A stretch of 64,000 bases of DNA from Roseiarcus sp963737365 (GCA_963737365.1 CAVTSD010000001.1:1488001-1552000); one strand, 5' to 3'. Positions 51,525 through 61,721 are shown, numbered from the stretch's first letter. The notes: a model not told the origin generated them from the sequence alone. Numbers and translations are program-made.

Positions 51525-53120
51525 ATGTCGATCAATCTGAAGGCGCCTGAGCTCAGGGAACTGAAGCCCCGAATCATGGTCTGCGGCGTCGGCGGCGCCG
51601 GTGGCAACGCGGTCAACAATATGATCGTGTCCGGCCTGTCGGGCGTCGATTTCATCGTCGCCAACACCGATGCACAGGCGCTGACCTCGTCGCGCGCCGA
51701 ACGCATCATCCAGATGGGCCTTCAGGTGACAGAGGGCCTTGGCGCCGGCTCCAAGCCCGAGGTTGGAAAGGCGGCAGCCGAGGAGGCGCTCGAGGAGATC
51801 CGAGACCATCTCGCTGGCGCGCATATGGTGTTCGTCACCGCCGGCATGGGCGGCGGCACCGGCACGGGCGCGGCCCCCGTGATCGCCAGAGCCGCGCGAG
51901 AGCTAGGCATTCTCACAGTTGGCGTGGTCACCAAGCCGTTCCATTTCGAGGGCGGGCGGCGGATGAAGATCGCCGAGACCGGGATCTCGGATCTGCAGAA
52001 GGCGGTCGACACGCTGATCATCATTCCCAATCAGAACCTGTTCCGCGTGGCGAATGAGAAGACGACCTTCGCCGACGCCTTCGCCATGGCCGATCAGGTT
52101 CTCTATTCCGGCGTCGCCTGCATCACGGACCTGATGGTGAAGGAAGGGCTTATCAACCTCGACTTCGCTGACGTCCGCTCGATCATGAGCGAAATGGGCA
52201 AGGCGATGATGGGCACCGGCGAAGCGGCGGGCGACAAGCGTGCGGTCCAGGCGGCCGAAGCGGCGATCGCCAATCCGTTGCTCGACGAGACGTCGATGCG
52301 GGGCGCGCGCGGCCTTTTGATCTCCATCACCGGCGGCAACGACCTCACGCTCTATGAAGTCGACGAAGCGGCGAGCCGCATTCGCCAGGAGGTCGACGAG
52401 GAGGCCAACATCATCCTCGGCGCCACCTTCGATTCGGCGCTCGATGGCGTGGTGCGTGTGTCTGTCGTCGCCACCGGCATCGATCAGGAGGCGATTGGAC
52501 AGATTGAGCCGGTCAACGCCCAACCGAGGGTCGACGCCTTTTCTCGCGCGCGGGCCTTCTCGCCCCGCTCGGCCCGCCCGGCTTTGGCTCAGGCGGACGC
52601 GCCGGCCGGGTACGTTGTCCCCGAGGACTCCTTCGCGCCTGTCGCCGCCTTCCCAGATCCGATCGAGGCCCGGTCTGAAGTCGACGAATCGGAGCACGAG
52701 GAATTCATTCCGCCCGCGGCCGAGCAGCCGGTCGTTCGCTCGCCCCGGATGCCGCAGATCGAGGACCTGCCGCAACTGGCGCAAAACCAACTGCGTGCGC
52801 TGCGCGACGCCCAAAACGGCATCCCCGCGCCGGAAACACGGCGCCGGTCGCTTCTCGAAAAGCTGGCCGCTTTCGGCATCAGCCGTCATGAGGGCGATGG
52901 CGCGCCCGCTCCTGCTGCAGGCGCTCCCCCGGCGCCGGTGACGCCGCTTCAGCGGCCTCAGGTTTTGGCTCCGGCCGATCCCGTGCGCGCGCACCCGCGC
53001 CCGCAACCAGTGCGCTCGTCGGGCGCCTACGAGCCACAGGGTCGGGCGATAGCGCGGCCTCCGGTGTCCGAGGACGACCATCTCGACATCCCGGCTTTTT
53101 TGCGCCGACAGCAGAATTGA
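51525..53120 (+). CDS. ftsZ: Cell division GTPase FtsZ
   Basis: FtsZ forms the cytokinetic ring. The 531-residue protein has the GTP-binding core GVGGAGGNAVNNM, the tubulin signature GGGTGTGAAPV and the synergy loop NLDFADVRSIMSEMG, then a long linker (about 330-515, rich in Ala, Pro and Glu) and the conserved C-terminal peptide LDIPAFLRRQQ that binds FtsA. The long linker is usual in Alphaproteobacteria. The ATG at 51525 fits the family start. It follows ftsA after 95 bp. Confidence 0.96.
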   Translation: MSINLKAPELRELKPRIMVCGVGGAGGNAVNNMIVSGLSGVDFIVANTDAQALTSSRAERIIQMGLQVTEGLGAGSKPEVGKAAAEEALEEIRDHLAGAHMVFVTAGMGGGTGTGAAPVIARAARELGILTVGVVTKPFHFEGGRRMKIAETGISDLQKAVDTLIIIPNQNLFRVANEKTTFADAFAMADQVLYSGVACITDLMVKEGLINLDFADVRSIMSEMGKAMMGTGEAAGDKRAVQAAEAAIANPLLDETSMRGARGLLISITGGNDLTLYEVDEAASRIRQEVDEEANIILGATFDSALDGVVRVSVVATGIDQEAIGQIEPVNAQPRVDAFSRARAFSPRSARPALAQADAPAGYVVPEDSFAPVAAFPDPIEARSEVDESEHEEFIPPAAEQPVVRSPRMPQIEDLPQLAQNQLRALRDAQNGIPAPETRRRSLLEKLAAFGISRHEGDGAPAPAAGAPPAPVTPLQRPQVLAPADPVRAHPRPQPVRSSGAYEPQGRAIARPPVSEDDHLDIPAFLRRQQN

Positions 53121-53137
53121 TTCGCCTAACCGAGGCC

Positions 53138-53157
53138 CCCCGGCCATGGGGCCGGGG
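53138..53157 (+). terminator. Hairpin after ftsZ
   Basis: Perfect 8-bp stem CCCCGGCC / GGCCGGGG with a 4-nt loop, 17 bp past the ftsZ stop, without a clear U-tract. The 329-bp interval 53121-53449 otherwise holds A/T-rich promoter-like DNA for lpxC, including a near CtrA box (TTAA-N7-TAAA) around 53188. Confidence 0.45.
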
Positions 53158-53449
53158 TTAGTCTGAGCTGTCACGCCGTTTACGGTTAACGCTCGGTAAA
53201 TTTTCTAAAGTATTGAAAAATATCAGACAATGTTGGCGGGGGCGTTGTAACTTTTGTTCACTAAAGGTGATTTGTCCCGAGGGCGCCCCGCCCTTAGTCT
53301 GGCTTTTCAGGAGCTGACGTTAGGCTTTTTGGCGGCAGCGGGCGGACGACGATCGGTAGCTTCAAGCAGCAACGCGGTGAGACGCTTAAACGCCTCACAT
53401 CGCAGCCGACGGCGCGAATCAGGGCCGGGCGAAAGTCCGGGTGCGGTTG

Positions 53450-54391
53450 ATGCGGTTTGGGTCTCAGACAACGCTTCGCGATCGGGTGGTGGTCCAAGGC
53501 GTCGGCGTACACTCCGCGGCGCCTGCTCAACTTGTTCTTCATCCGGCCAATGTCGACGCGGGGGTTTCCTTCCTCCGCACGGGGTTGCCCGGCGGGCGGG
53601 AGCGCCTGCTCGAGGCCAAGAGCGCCAACGTGACGCAGACCTCCCTTTGCACCACGATCGGAGACGCCGCTGGAGCCAGCATCTCGACCGTCGAGCATCT
53701 GTTGGCGGCGCTTTCGGGGCTTCGGATTGACAACGTCCTGGTCGAGATCGATGGGCCGGAGACGCCGATCATGGACGGGTCGGCCGTCGACTTCGTTCGG
53801 GCGATCGATTCTGTTGGAATCGTTCAGCAGCCCCGTTCGCGCCGCTATCTCAAGATCGTCAAGCCGGTGCGCGTGGATCATGAGGGCGGCTTCGCCGAAT
53901 TCCTTCCTGCGGAAAGCGGGTTCCGCCTCGACGTTGAGATCGACTTCAAATCGCCTGCGATTGGCCGGCAACGCCGGGTGTTCGACCTCGATCCGGCGAG
54001 CTTCCGGCGCGATATCGCCCGCGCCCGAACTTTCGGGTTCGTCAGCGACGTTCAGGCTTTGTGGCGAGCCGGCTTCGCGCTCGGCTCCTCGCTTGAGAAT
54101 TCGGTCGCCATCGATGGCGACGCCATCCTCAATCCGGAAGGGCTCCGCTACACCGACGAGTTCGTGCGCCACAAAGCGCTCGACGCGGTCGGCGATCTGT
54201 CGCTCTCGGGCGCGCCCATCATCGGCGTTTACCGAACCTATCGTCCAGGCCATAGGCTCAACGCCATGGCGCTCGAGGCGTTGTTCGCGCACCGCTCGGC
54301 TTATCAGCTTCTCGAGGCGGCAGCCGCCAGGACGCGGGTCGGCGGCGCGCATGTGCCCGCCGGAGCTGCGGCGTTCGCCGCCGCGGACTGA
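53450..54391 (+). CDS. lpxC: UDP-3-O-acyl-N-acetylglucosamine deacetylase LpxC
   Basis: LpxC is the committed zinc deacetylase of lipid A synthesis. The 313-residue protein has SQTTLRDRVVVQGVGVHS at the start, the zinc-site STVEHLLAALSGLRIDNV, GSAVDFVRAI, FGFVSDVQALWRAGFALGSSLENSVAI and the second metal/catalytic segment HKALDAVGDLSLSG. A GTG three codons upstream (53441) is an alternative start. The ftsZ-lpxC-bamD-recN order is conserved in Rhizobiales. Confidence 0.95.
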   Translation: MRFGSQTTLRDRVVVQGVGVHSAAPAQLVLHPANVDAGVSFLRTGLPGGRERLLEAKSANVTQTSLCTTIGDAAGASISTVEHLLAALSGLRIDNVLVEIDGPETPIMDGSAVDFVRAIDSVGIVQQPRSRRYLKIVKPVRVDHEGGFAEFLPAESGFRLDVEIDFKSPAIGRQRRVFDLDPASFRRDIARARTFGFVSDVQALWRAGFALGSSLENSVAIDGDAILNPEGLRYTDEFVRHKALDAVGDLSLSGAPIIGVYRTYRPGHRLNAMALEALFAHRSAYQLLEAAAARTRVGGAHVPAGAAAFAAAD

Positions 54392-54569
54392 CCAGGCCGC
54401 GGGCCGCCAGCGGCCGCGCTTTTGCCAGTATTCTCGTTTTTATACGCCGCGATGGCCACGTTCGCATGGCCGAAAATCTGGCGTGCGCGCCGCGAGTGCG
54501 CTAATGAGCCGCTTCTTCCCCAAACGGGGGAACCGGCGCTCCCCCGTCCGCAACCCGAGATTCTGAAGC

Positions 54570-55469
54570 ATGGCTGACGTCGAATCTGGCGCCCTTTCGT
54601 CGAACGGTTGGAAGCGACGGACGCGCCGTTCATTCGCCGGGGCGACGTTTGTCGCAATCGCGCTCGCGGGGTCGGGCTGCTCGATGTTTGACCAGTTCAA
54701 TCCTTTCGGCGGTGAAAAATATAAGATGGAGGTCACGCCGGACGTTCCGGCGAGCAAGACCTACGACCAGGGTCTTGAGAAACTGGCCAACGGTTCGCCC
54801 GCGGAGGCTGCGAAGAAATTCACCGACCTTGGCAAGCAGTATCCAACCTCGGATTGGGCGCGCAAGGGTCTGTTGATGACGACCTATGCAAACTATCAGG
54901 CCGGCGACTACACCACCGCCGAAACTTCGGCTGAACGCTACCTCAAGGACTACCCCAACTCGCCGGAGGCGGACTACGTTTTGTACCTGCAGGCGAACTC
55001 TTATTATATGCAGATACCCGACATCTCGCGCGATCAGGAGAAGACGGCCAAAGCTTTGGAAACATTCCAGTCGGTCGTGCAGAAATATCCTAAGTCGGAC
55101 TATGCCGACGACGCGAAATACAAGATCACGGTCACCCAGGATCAACTGGCCGGCAAGGAAATGTCGATCGGACGGTTCTACCTGAACCGCCGCAACTACA
55201 CCGCGGCCATCAATCGTTTTCGGAACGTGCTGCAGTACTACCAGACGACGCGCCATGCGGCCGAGGCGCTCTATCGCCTGGTTGAGGCCTATTTGGGCTT
55301 AGGGATCAGCGAGGAGGCACAGACCGCCGCCGCCGTTCTTGGGCACAATTTCCCCGACAGCGAGTGGTACCATGACGCCTACGACCTCTTGAAAGGCAAG
55401 GGACTTTCGCCCCACGATTTTGGCGGCTCGTGGATTTCGACCATCTGGCACACGGTCGTCCCGTCCTGA
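54570..55469 (+). CDS. bamD: Outer membrane assembly lipoprotein BamD
   Basis: BamD (ComL) is the essential lipoprotein of the BAM complex that inserts outer-membrane proteins. The 299-residue precursor has a lipobox (ALAGSGC, Cys37) after a short signal, followed by TPR-like repeats: TYDQGLEKLANGSPAEAAKKFTDLGKQYPTSDWA, PNSPEADYVLYLQANSYYMQIPDISRDQ, YPKSDYADDAKYKI and YYQTTRHAAEALYRLVEAYLGLG. Length matches alphaproteobacterial BamD. It lies between lpxC and recN. Confidence 0.94.
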   Translation: MADVESGALSSNGWKRRTRRSFAGATFVAIALAGSGCSMFDQFNPFGGEKYKMEVTPDVPASKTYDQGLEKLANGSPAEAAKKFTDLGKQYPTSDWARKGLLMTTYANYQAGDYTTAETSAERYLKDYPNSPEADYVLYLQANSYYMQIPDISRDQEKTAKALETFQSVVQKYPKSDYADDAKYKITVTQDQLAGKEMSIGRFYLNRRNYTAAINRFRNVLQYYQTTRHAAEALYRLVEAYLGLGISEEAQTAAAVLGHNFPDSEWYHDAYDLLKGKGLSPHDFGGSWISTIWHTVVPS

Positions 55470-55481
55470 TCAGGTTGGTTG

Positions 55482-57264
55482 ATGCTTTCGCGCCTCTCCA
55501 TTCGCGATGTGGTGTTGATCGATCAGCTGGATCTTGAGTTCTCGCCTGGGTTGACCATCCTCACCGGCGAGACCGGCGCGGGGAAATCAATTCTACTCGA
55601 CGCGCTGTCGCTCGCGCTTGGCGCGCGCGGCGACGGGGGCCTCGTGCGCCACGGCCAGGCGCAGGGCCAGGTGACGGCGACGTTTGAACTCGCGCCTGGT
55701 CACGCCGCTCATGCGCTTCTCGAAGGGCAGGACATTGAGATCGGCGACGAGCTGATCCTGAGGCGGGTGCAGCTCGCTGACGGGCGCACCCGCGCCTATG
55801 TCAATGATCGAAGCGTCAGCGCCCAGGCGTTGCGGGGCCTGGCGGCGTCGCTCGTCGAGATCCACGGCCAGCACGATGAGCGCGCGCTGACCGACCCGTC
55901 GAACTCATCGCGTCCTTGTCGACGCCTATGGCGGGCTCGAACCATTTGCAGCCGCGACTGAGCGCGCCTTCGCCGCCTTGCGCGAGGCCGAGCGGGCGCT
56001 TGAGGTCGAGCGCGCCAGGGTCGAGGCGGCCGAAGCGGAAGCGGAGTTCGCCGCGCATGCGCACGAGGAACTCAGCAAACTCGACGTCCAGCCAAACGAG
56101 GAAGAGACGCTCGCTGCGCGGCGCCAGTCGATGATGCAGGGCGAGAAAGTCGCGGCTGACATCCGCGACGCGCTCGATCACCTGACTGGCGACACCGCCA
56201 TCCTGCCGCTTTTGCTTTCCCTCTCGCGCCGGCTGCAACGCCGTCTGCCGCAGGCGCCGGCGCTGCTCGAACCAAGCGTGAAGGCCCTGGACGAAGCGAT
56301 CGACGCGATCGAGCGCGCCACACGCGAGGTCGAGGAGGCGCTCGAGGCCAGCGCCTTCGATCCTCACGAACTCGAGCGTTGCGAGGAGCGCCTCTTCGCG
56401 CTCCGGGCAATGGGTCGCAAGCATAACGTTCCGATCGAAAACTTGCCGGCGCTGGCGCAGAAATTCGCCGACGATCTCGCAGCGCTCGCAGCGGGGCGGA
56501 GCGAAATTGGCCGCCTCGAGAAGAGCGTGAAAATCGCGGCCGAAGCCTACCACGCTGCGGCGCGCGAGCTCAGCGCCGCGCGCGCGACGAGCGCGCGCGA
56601 ACTCGCGACGACGGTGAACGCGGAATTGGCCCCTCTCAAACTTGAACGGGCCGAGTTCAGCGTCGATTTGCGGCGTGACGAAACGATCGTTTCCTCAACT
56701 GGATACGACCGGGCTGAATTTTTTGTTCGCACCAATCCCGGTTCCCGCCCGGGCCCGCTCATGAAAGTAGCCTCGGGGGGCGAGCTCGCGAGATTCTTGC
56801 TCGCGATCAAGGTGCGATTGGCCGAGCGTGGAACCGCGCCGACCCTGGTCTTCGACGAAATCGACACTGGCGTCGGCGGCGCCGTCGCCGACGCGATGGG
56901 CCAGCGCCTGGCGCGGCTCTCCGCGGGAGCTCAGGTGCTCGCGGTGACGCATGCGCCCCAGGTCGCCGCGCGGGCGCAGAACCATTACAGGATCGCCAAA
57001 AGCGACATCGGCGCGGGCGAGCGAGTCGCGACCGGCGTTTCGCGGCTCGGGCCCGCCGAGCGGCGAGAGGAGATCGCCCGCATGCTCGCTGGCGCCGAAA
57101 TCACTCATGAGGCGCGCGCCGCCGCCGTGAGCCTGATAGAAAAGGCCGAGCGGCGGCCGGACAATCCGGACGCGGACGCTTGCCTCCCTGTCGGCCTTGG
57201 CCCTATCAAGACTGGCGCCAAGCGTCGCGAATCGCGGCGTCAAACCACAAAGGACCCGGCATGA
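55482..57264 (+). CDS. recN: DNA repair protein RecN, one inserted base
   Basis: RecN is an SMC-like ATPase of double-strand-break repair. The first frame gives MLSRLSIRDVVLIDQLDLEF, Walker A TGETGAGKSILLDAL and VEIHGQHDERALTDPS; the second frame the coiled coil and the C-terminal signature KVASGGELARFLLAIKVRL with Walker B LVFDEIDTGVGG. The break is at 55899-55906 (TCGAACTC); TCGACTC gives DPSTHRVLVDAYGGLEPFAAA, as in homologues, and about 593 residues. The C-terminus is a little longer than usual. Its stop overlaps the next small gene by ATGA. Confidence 0.93.
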
Positions 57265-57428
57265 ATCCGGATGAAGCCCGAGCAAAACGCGAGGACCTCA
57301 GGCGGGTTCGCCTCGCTGCGTCGCTCAGGGAAAACTTGAAGCGGCGCAAGGCGCAAAGTCGGGCGCGGCAGATCGAGGGTGAGCCGGCGGGCGAGCCACC
57401 GGCGCAGTCCGGCGCACCGCGGGACTGA
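57261..57428 (+). CDS. Conserved-position small basic protein between recN and murA
   Basis: A 55-residue protein starting at an ATG that overlaps the recN stop: NPDEARAKREDLRRVRLAASLRENLKRRKAQSRARQ, then a Gly/Pro/Ala-rich end. It is highly charged and probably helical. Small proteins with a similar DDxRRxRLAxxLRENLKRRKAQ pattern sit just before murA in many Rhizobiales, which supports it as a real gene. Function unknown. Confidence 0.7.
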   Translation: MNPDEARAKREDLRRVRLAASLRENLKRRKAQSRARQIEGEPAGEPPAQSGAPRD

Positions 57429-57482
57429 CGGGTCGCGGGCGGCGACCGCTTTTGGCCCGCGTTTGAGCGAGAAGGATCGGGG

Positions 57483-58772
57483 ATGGATCGCATACAAATT
57501 CGAGGCGGCGCGACGCTGAACGGGGCGATTCCGATTTCCGGCGCCAAGAACGCAGCGCTGCCGCTCATGATCGCTTCGCTGCTGACGGAGCAGACGCTGA
57601 CGTTAGAAAATCTGCCGCGTCTCGCCGATGTCGGCCAGCTCGCTCACATTCTTGGCAACCACGGCGTCGACTATTCGATTGATGGCAAGCGCGTCGGCGA
57701 AGAGGCTGGCGCCGGTCAGACCGCGCATCTGCGCGCCCGCACCATTGTCGACACGACCGCCCCTTACGAAATGGTGGCGAAGATGCGCGCGAGCTTCTGG
57801 GTGATCGCGCCGCTGCTCTCGCGCATGGGCGCGGCGCGTGTGTCGCTGCCGGGCGGCTGCGCGATCGGCACCCGGCCGGTCGACTTGTTGCTGATGGCGT
57901 TGGAAAAGCTCGGGGCGCAGATCGAGATCGACGCGGGCTACGCTGTCGCCAAGGCGCCGAAGGGGCTGATCGGATCGGAAATCGAATTTCCCAAGGTGAC
58001 GGTTGGGGGAACGCACATCGCGATCATGGCCGCCGCGACCGCGCGCGGGTCGACGCTGATCCGCAACGCGGCTTGCGAACCCGAGGTTGCCGATCTCGCC
58101 GCCTGCCTCAACAAGATGGGCGCGCGCATTCGGGGCGCCGGCACCCGGACAGTCGAGATTGACGGCGTTGCACGTCTCAACGGCGCGCATCATCGTGTTC
58201 TGCCCGATCGGATCGAAGCGGGAACCTATGCGACCGCCGTGGCGATGACCGGCGGCGACGTTGTGCTCGAGGGCGTGAGCGAGGATCTGTTGGAAGAGGC
58301 CCTTGATGCGCTCACCCAAGCCGGCGCGACGGTCAGCAGTGACAATCGGGGCGTGCGCGTGAAGCGCAACGGCGCCGGCATCAGCGCGGTCGATATCTCG
58401 ACGGCGCCGTTCCCCGGCTTCCCGACCGATCTGCAAGCCCAGTTCATGGCCTTGATGACGCGCGCAAAAGGGGTTTCGCGCATCAAGGAGACGATTTTCG
58501 AGAACCGTTTCATGCATGTGCAGGAGCTCGCCCGCTTCGGCGCGCAGATCAAGCTCGACGGCGACACGGCCGTGGTCAGCGGCGTCAAGCGCCTGCGCGG
58601 CGCGCCGGTGATGGCGACCGACCTGCGCGCTTCGGTTTCGCTGGTCATCGCCGGCCTTGCGGCGGAAGGGGAGACGATCGTCAATCGCGTCTATCACCTC
58701 GACCGCGGCTTCGAGCGACTGGAAGAGAAGCTTGGCGCCTGCGGCGCCGACATCGCGCGGCTCGCGAGCTAG
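57483..58772 (+). CDS. murA: UDP-N-acetylglucosamine 1-carboxyvinyltransferase MurA
   Basis: MurA transfers enolpyruvate to UDP-GlcNAc, the first step of peptidoglycan synthesis, and is the fosfomycin target. The 429-residue protein has GAKNAALPLMIASLL, YEMVAKMRASFWVIAPLL and the catalytic cysteine at 126 in LPGGCAIGTRPVD, so it should be fosfomycin-sensitive. FPTDLQAQFMAL and TIFENRFMHV are further signature segments. A GAGAAGGA site precedes the ATG. Confidence 0.96.
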   Translation: MDRIQIRGGATLNGAIPISGAKNAALPLMIASLLTEQTLTLENLPRLADVGQLAHILGNHGVDYSIDGKRVGEEAGAGQTAHLRARTIVDTTAPYEMVAKMRASFWVIAPLLSRMGAARVSLPGGCAIGTRPVDLLLMALEKLGAQIEIDAGYAVAKAPKGLIGSEIEFPKVTVGGTHIAIMAAATARGSTLIRNAACEPEVADLAACLNKMGARIRGAGTRTVEIDGVARLNGAHHRVLPDRIEAGTYATAVAMTGGDVVLEGVSEDLLEEALDALTQAGATVSSDNRGVRVKRNGAGISAVDISTAPFPGFPTDLQAQFMALMTRAKGVSRIKETIFENRFMHVQELARFGAQIKLDGDTAVVSGVKRLRGAPVMATDLRASVSLVIAGLAAEGETIVNRVYHLDRGFERLEEKLGACGADIARLAS

Positions 58773-58776
58773 GTCG

Positions 58777-59232
58777 ATGGCGGCTCGCGGGCATGCGCTG
58801 AAGCTGGTCGCGCTCGACCGCGAGGGCCTGGGCGTCATCTCCGCGCATATTCAGGACACGTGCGTAAACCGCGTTGATATGACCTGGCTGCCGCGTCAGC
58901 GGCGCTTTCTGGTCGCCGGCATGCGTTATGACTGGGTGGGCGCCAAGACGGGCCCCGAAGAGCGCGTTTCCAGCGTGCTCAGGTTCGACCGCGTGTTGAG
59001 GGTTTCGCATCTCGGCCTCGCGGAAATCGACCGTGACGCGACGCTCAATCTCTTAGGGATGACGTTCGAAAAGACGGATCCGCCCGCCGGCATCATCGTC
59101 CTCGCCTTCGCCGATGGCGCGCTGGTCCGTCTCGACGTCGAGTGCGTCGAAGTCGAGCTCCGCGACATGGGGCATCGCGTCCCTGCCCAAGCGTGCCCCG
59201 GCCACGCCCTGACCAACACTTCGGCCGCCTAG
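58777..59232 (+). CDS. DUF2948 family protein
   Basis: A 151-residue protein with the DUF2948 pattern: ALKLVALDREGLGVISAHIQDTCVNRVDMTWLPRQRRFLVAGMRYDW, RVSSVLRFDRVLRVSHLGL, LNLLGMTFE and GALVRLDVECVEVELRDMG. The family is almost confined to Alphaproteobacteria and is regularly found between murA and hisD, as here. Function is unknown. The ATG at 58777 lies 4 bp after the murA stop; the upstream frame is part of murA. Confidence 0.88.
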   Translation: MAARGHALKLVALDREGLGVISAHIQDTCVNRVDMTWLPRQRRFLVAGMRYDWVGAKTGPEERVSSVLRFDRVLRVSHLGLAEIDRDATLNLLGMTFEKTDPPAGIIVLAFADGALVRLDVECVEVELRDMGHRVPAQACPGHALTNTSAA

Positions 59233-59268
59233 CGCGTGGCGCTGCGACGTAAGTTCGCGTATGAGGAG

Positions 59269-59334
59269 CCCTCATTCCCTCGATCCCGTCTCCCCCCGGG
59301 GAGATGGTCGCGAGCGAGGCTTGCTGGATGAGGG
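59269..59334. repeat. RIME-like palindromic repeat
   Basis: Outer arms CCCTCATTCC and GGATGAGGG with an inner TCTCCCCCCGGGGAGA palindrome, the pattern of the intergenic mosaic repeats common in Rhizobiales. It fills the gap between the DUF2948 gene and hisD. Confidence 0.65.
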
Positions 59335-59394
59335 CCAGCGCCGGATGAGCGCGAGCGTCGCGACCAAGCTTACGTTGGAGAGTCTCGCTTAGCC

Positions 59395-60696
59395 ATGGCC
59401 GTCTTGCTCGATATGCAGTCGGCGGATTTCGATGAGCGCTTTGCGGCGCTGGTCGCCGCCAAGCGCGAGACGTCCGCCGACGTCGACCTGACCGTCGCCG
59501 ACATCATCGACGACGTGCGCCGCCGCGGCGACGCGTCGCTCGCCGAATTGTCGCTGCGCTTCGACCGAATTGAGATCAGCAGGATTGGACTGAAGATCGA
59601 TGCCGCCGACATTGAGGTGGCGGTCGGCGCATGCGACGAAACCGCGCTTGAGGCGCTGAAGCTTGCTCATGCCCGGGTGATGGACTTTCACCTGCGCCAG
59701 AAGCCCGCCGACCTTTTCTTCACCGATCCCCTTGGCGTCAAGCTCGGCTGGCGGTGGCGCCCGATCGACTCGGTTGGGCTCTATGTTCCAGGCGGCGCGG
59801 CGACCTATCCGTCCTCCGTCATCATGAACGCCGTGCCGGCCAAGGTCGCGGGCTGCCGCCGTCTCGCGATGGTCATGCCGACCCCCGACGGCCACATCAA
59901 TCCGCTGGCGCTTGCCGCGGCGCGGATCGCGGGCGTCGACGAGATCTACAGGATCGGCGGCGCGCAGGCGATCGCCGCGCTCGCCTACGGCACGGAGACA
60001 ATCGCTGCTGTCGACAAGATCGTTGGCCCCGGCAACGCCTATGTCGCGGCCGCTAAGCGTCGGGTGTTCGGCGTCGTCGGCATCGACATGATCGCCGGGC
60101 CCAGCGAAGTCGTGGTGCTTGCCGACAGGAGCGCCGATCCGCGTTTTGTCGCCGCCGATCTTTTGGCGCAGGCCGAGCACGATGAGGCGGCGCAATCGAT
60201 CCTCATCACCGACGATGCGGGCCTTGCCCGCGCGGTGGAAGCGGAGGTCGAGCGTCAGCTTGCGAGCCTGCCGCGGGCGAAGATCGCTGGCGCGAGCTGG
60301 CGCGACAACGGCGCAATCATCCTCTGCCCCTCGCTCGAGGCCGCCGTTCCCCTTGTCGACCGGCTCGCGCCCGAGCATCTTGAGATCATGGCGGATGACG
60401 CCGAAGCGCTCAGCGACAAAATCGCGAATGCGGGCGCGATCTTTCTTGGGTCCCATACGCCTGAAGCGATCGGCGACTATGTCGGCGGATCGAACCACGT
60501 CCTGCCGACCGCCCGTTCCGCCCGCTTTTCGTCAGGCCTCGGCGTGCTCGACTTCATGAAGCGCACGTCGCTGCTCAAATGCGACGCCCGCTCGCTCGAA
60601 ATCCTTGGCCCGGCGGCGATTGCGCTTGGCGAAGCGGAGGGGCTCGAGGCGCATGCCCGCTCGGTCGCGTTGCGGCTTCGCGCGAACAGCCCATGA
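59395..60696 (+). CDS. hisD: Histidinol dehydrogenase
   Basis: HisD performs the last two oxidations of histidine synthesis. The 433-residue protein contains GLYVPGGAATYPSSVIMNAVPAKVAG, IGGAQAIAALAYGTETI, KIVGPGNAYVAAAKRRVFG, the zinc-ligand region LLAQAEHDE and the base segment APEHLEIM, GSHTPEAIGDYVGGSNHVLPT. It overlaps the UPF0262 gene by ATGA. No other his genes are present here. Confidence 0.96.
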   Translation: MAVLLDMQSADFDERFAALVAAKRETSADVDLTVADIIDDVRRRGDASLAELSLRFDRIEISRIGLKIDAADIEVAVGACDETALEALKLAHARVMDFHLRQKPADLFFTDPLGVKLGWRWRPIDSVGLYVPGGAATYPSSVIMNAVPAKVAGCRRLAMVMPTPDGHINPLALAAARIAGVDEIYRIGGAQAIAALAYGTETIAAVDKIVGPGNAYVAAAKRRVFGVVGIDMIAGPSEVVVLADRSADPRFVAADLLAQAEHDEAAQSILITDDAGLARAVEAEVERQLASLPRAKIAGASWRDNGAIILCPSLEAAVPLVDRLAPEHLEIMADDAEALSDKIANAGAIFLGSHTPEAIGDYVGGSNHVLPTARSARFSSGLGVLDFMKRTSLLKCDARSLEILGPAAIALGEAEGLEAHARSVALRLRANSP

Positions 60697-61181
60697 GCCC
60701 CAGCGCGGCCAAAAGCCCCAATCGCCTCGTCGAGGTGATCCTGGATGAAGCGACGATCCCGCGCGCCACGCCCGATGTCGATCACGAGCGGACGGTTGCG
60801 ATCTTCGACCTCGTGGAGGAAAATTCCTTCGGCGTCCCCGGCCGAAACGATGGCCCTTATGTGCTCAAGATCTCGCAGGAGGAATCGAAGCTGACCTTCG
60901 AGGTCCAAACCGCGAAGGGCGAAACCGCGGCCACGATCGTCGTGTCGATGACGCCGTTCCGCCCCTTGCTCAAGGACTACTTTCTCGTCTGCGAGACTTA
61001 TTACTCGGCGATTCGCGCCTCGAGCCCGCGCCAGATCGAAGCGATCGACCGCGAACGCACGAAGCTGCACAATGAAGGCGCGGACCTCATGGCCCAACGG
61101 CTGACCGGAACGTTCGACATCGACCAGGGGACCGCCCGGCGCCTCTTCGCGCTGGTTTCGGCCTTGCGCTGGCGGGTGTGA
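60693..61181 (+). CDS. UPF0262 family protein
   Basis: A 162-residue protein matching UPF0262: RLVEVILDEATIPRATPDVDHERTVAIFDLVEENSF, YVLKISQEESKLTFEV, VVSMTPFRPLLKDYFLVCETYYSAIR and EGADLMAQRLTGTFDIDQGTARRLFALV. This alphaproteobacterial family of unknown function usually follows hisD, as here. Downstream the usual conserved gene order stops and a gene-poor stretch begins. Confidence 0.9.
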   Translation: MSPSAAKSPNRLVEVILDEATIPRATPDVDHERTVAIFDLVEENSFGVPGRNDGPYVLKISQEESKLTFEVQTAKGETAATIVVSMTPFRPLLKDYFLVCETYYSAIRASSPRQIEAIDRERTKLHNEGADLMAQRLTGTFDIDQGTARRLFALVSALRWRV

Positions 61182-61481
61182 GTCCTAATCTGATCCATAG
61201 TCCATCGAAGTACCGGCGTCCTCGACGCGTATGAAGACCGTGGTCGGTCAATTGTCCTACCACGGCGACCACCGCCTTGGGCGGTCGCGAGCGTGCAGCA
61301 CACGGTGAAATGGACGGACTTAGAGACTTTCCTGCCAGCCATGTTGGGCCGGTGGCGCTATTCGACTGCCACTGTCCTAAACCGTTCGGCCGTCCTCACA
61401 AGTAGTCAAGTGCTGTCTGAGGGTAATTCACTTGACGCAATTGCCAATGCAGAACTACGTTGACAGTCCTCGGGGCGACAT
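61182..61481. other. Start of a gene-poor segment
   Basis: About 300 bp after the UPF0262 gene with no supportable coding region. A short direct or inverted GC motif (ACCACGGCGACCACCGCC) is the only visible pattern. It begins a decayed region that extends to the iteron-hairpin element at 62421. Confidence 0.4.
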
Positions 61482-61721
61482 TTGGCGAATGCCGGAACAA
61501 GCCTTTGTCGCCTAACTGAAATTGGCTGTCGACTCGCGATGGGCAACCGGGGTTCTGACGCGCTTGCGCTCGCGGGCGTTATGATGGGAGAGACGGTCAT
61601 TGACCCGGCAAGTTGGCCCGCGGTCATGGACTCGGTCTGCGAGGCGGTTGGAGCCGCAGGCGCAGTCCTTCTGCAAACCGACATTCGCACCCCGGACGTC
61701 CCTAATCGGTGGCGAACTTGA
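61482..61721 (+). pseudogene. Truncated N-terminus of a LuxR-type regulator
   Basis: The 79-residue frame includes VIDPASWPAVMDSVCEAVGAAGAVLLQTDIRTPDVP, which resembles the N-terminal sensor part of LuxR-family HTH regulators of Rhizobiales. The reading frame stops right after this segment and no helix-turn-helix follows in any frame, so it is best seen as a remnant. The match is by pattern only. Confidence 0.4.
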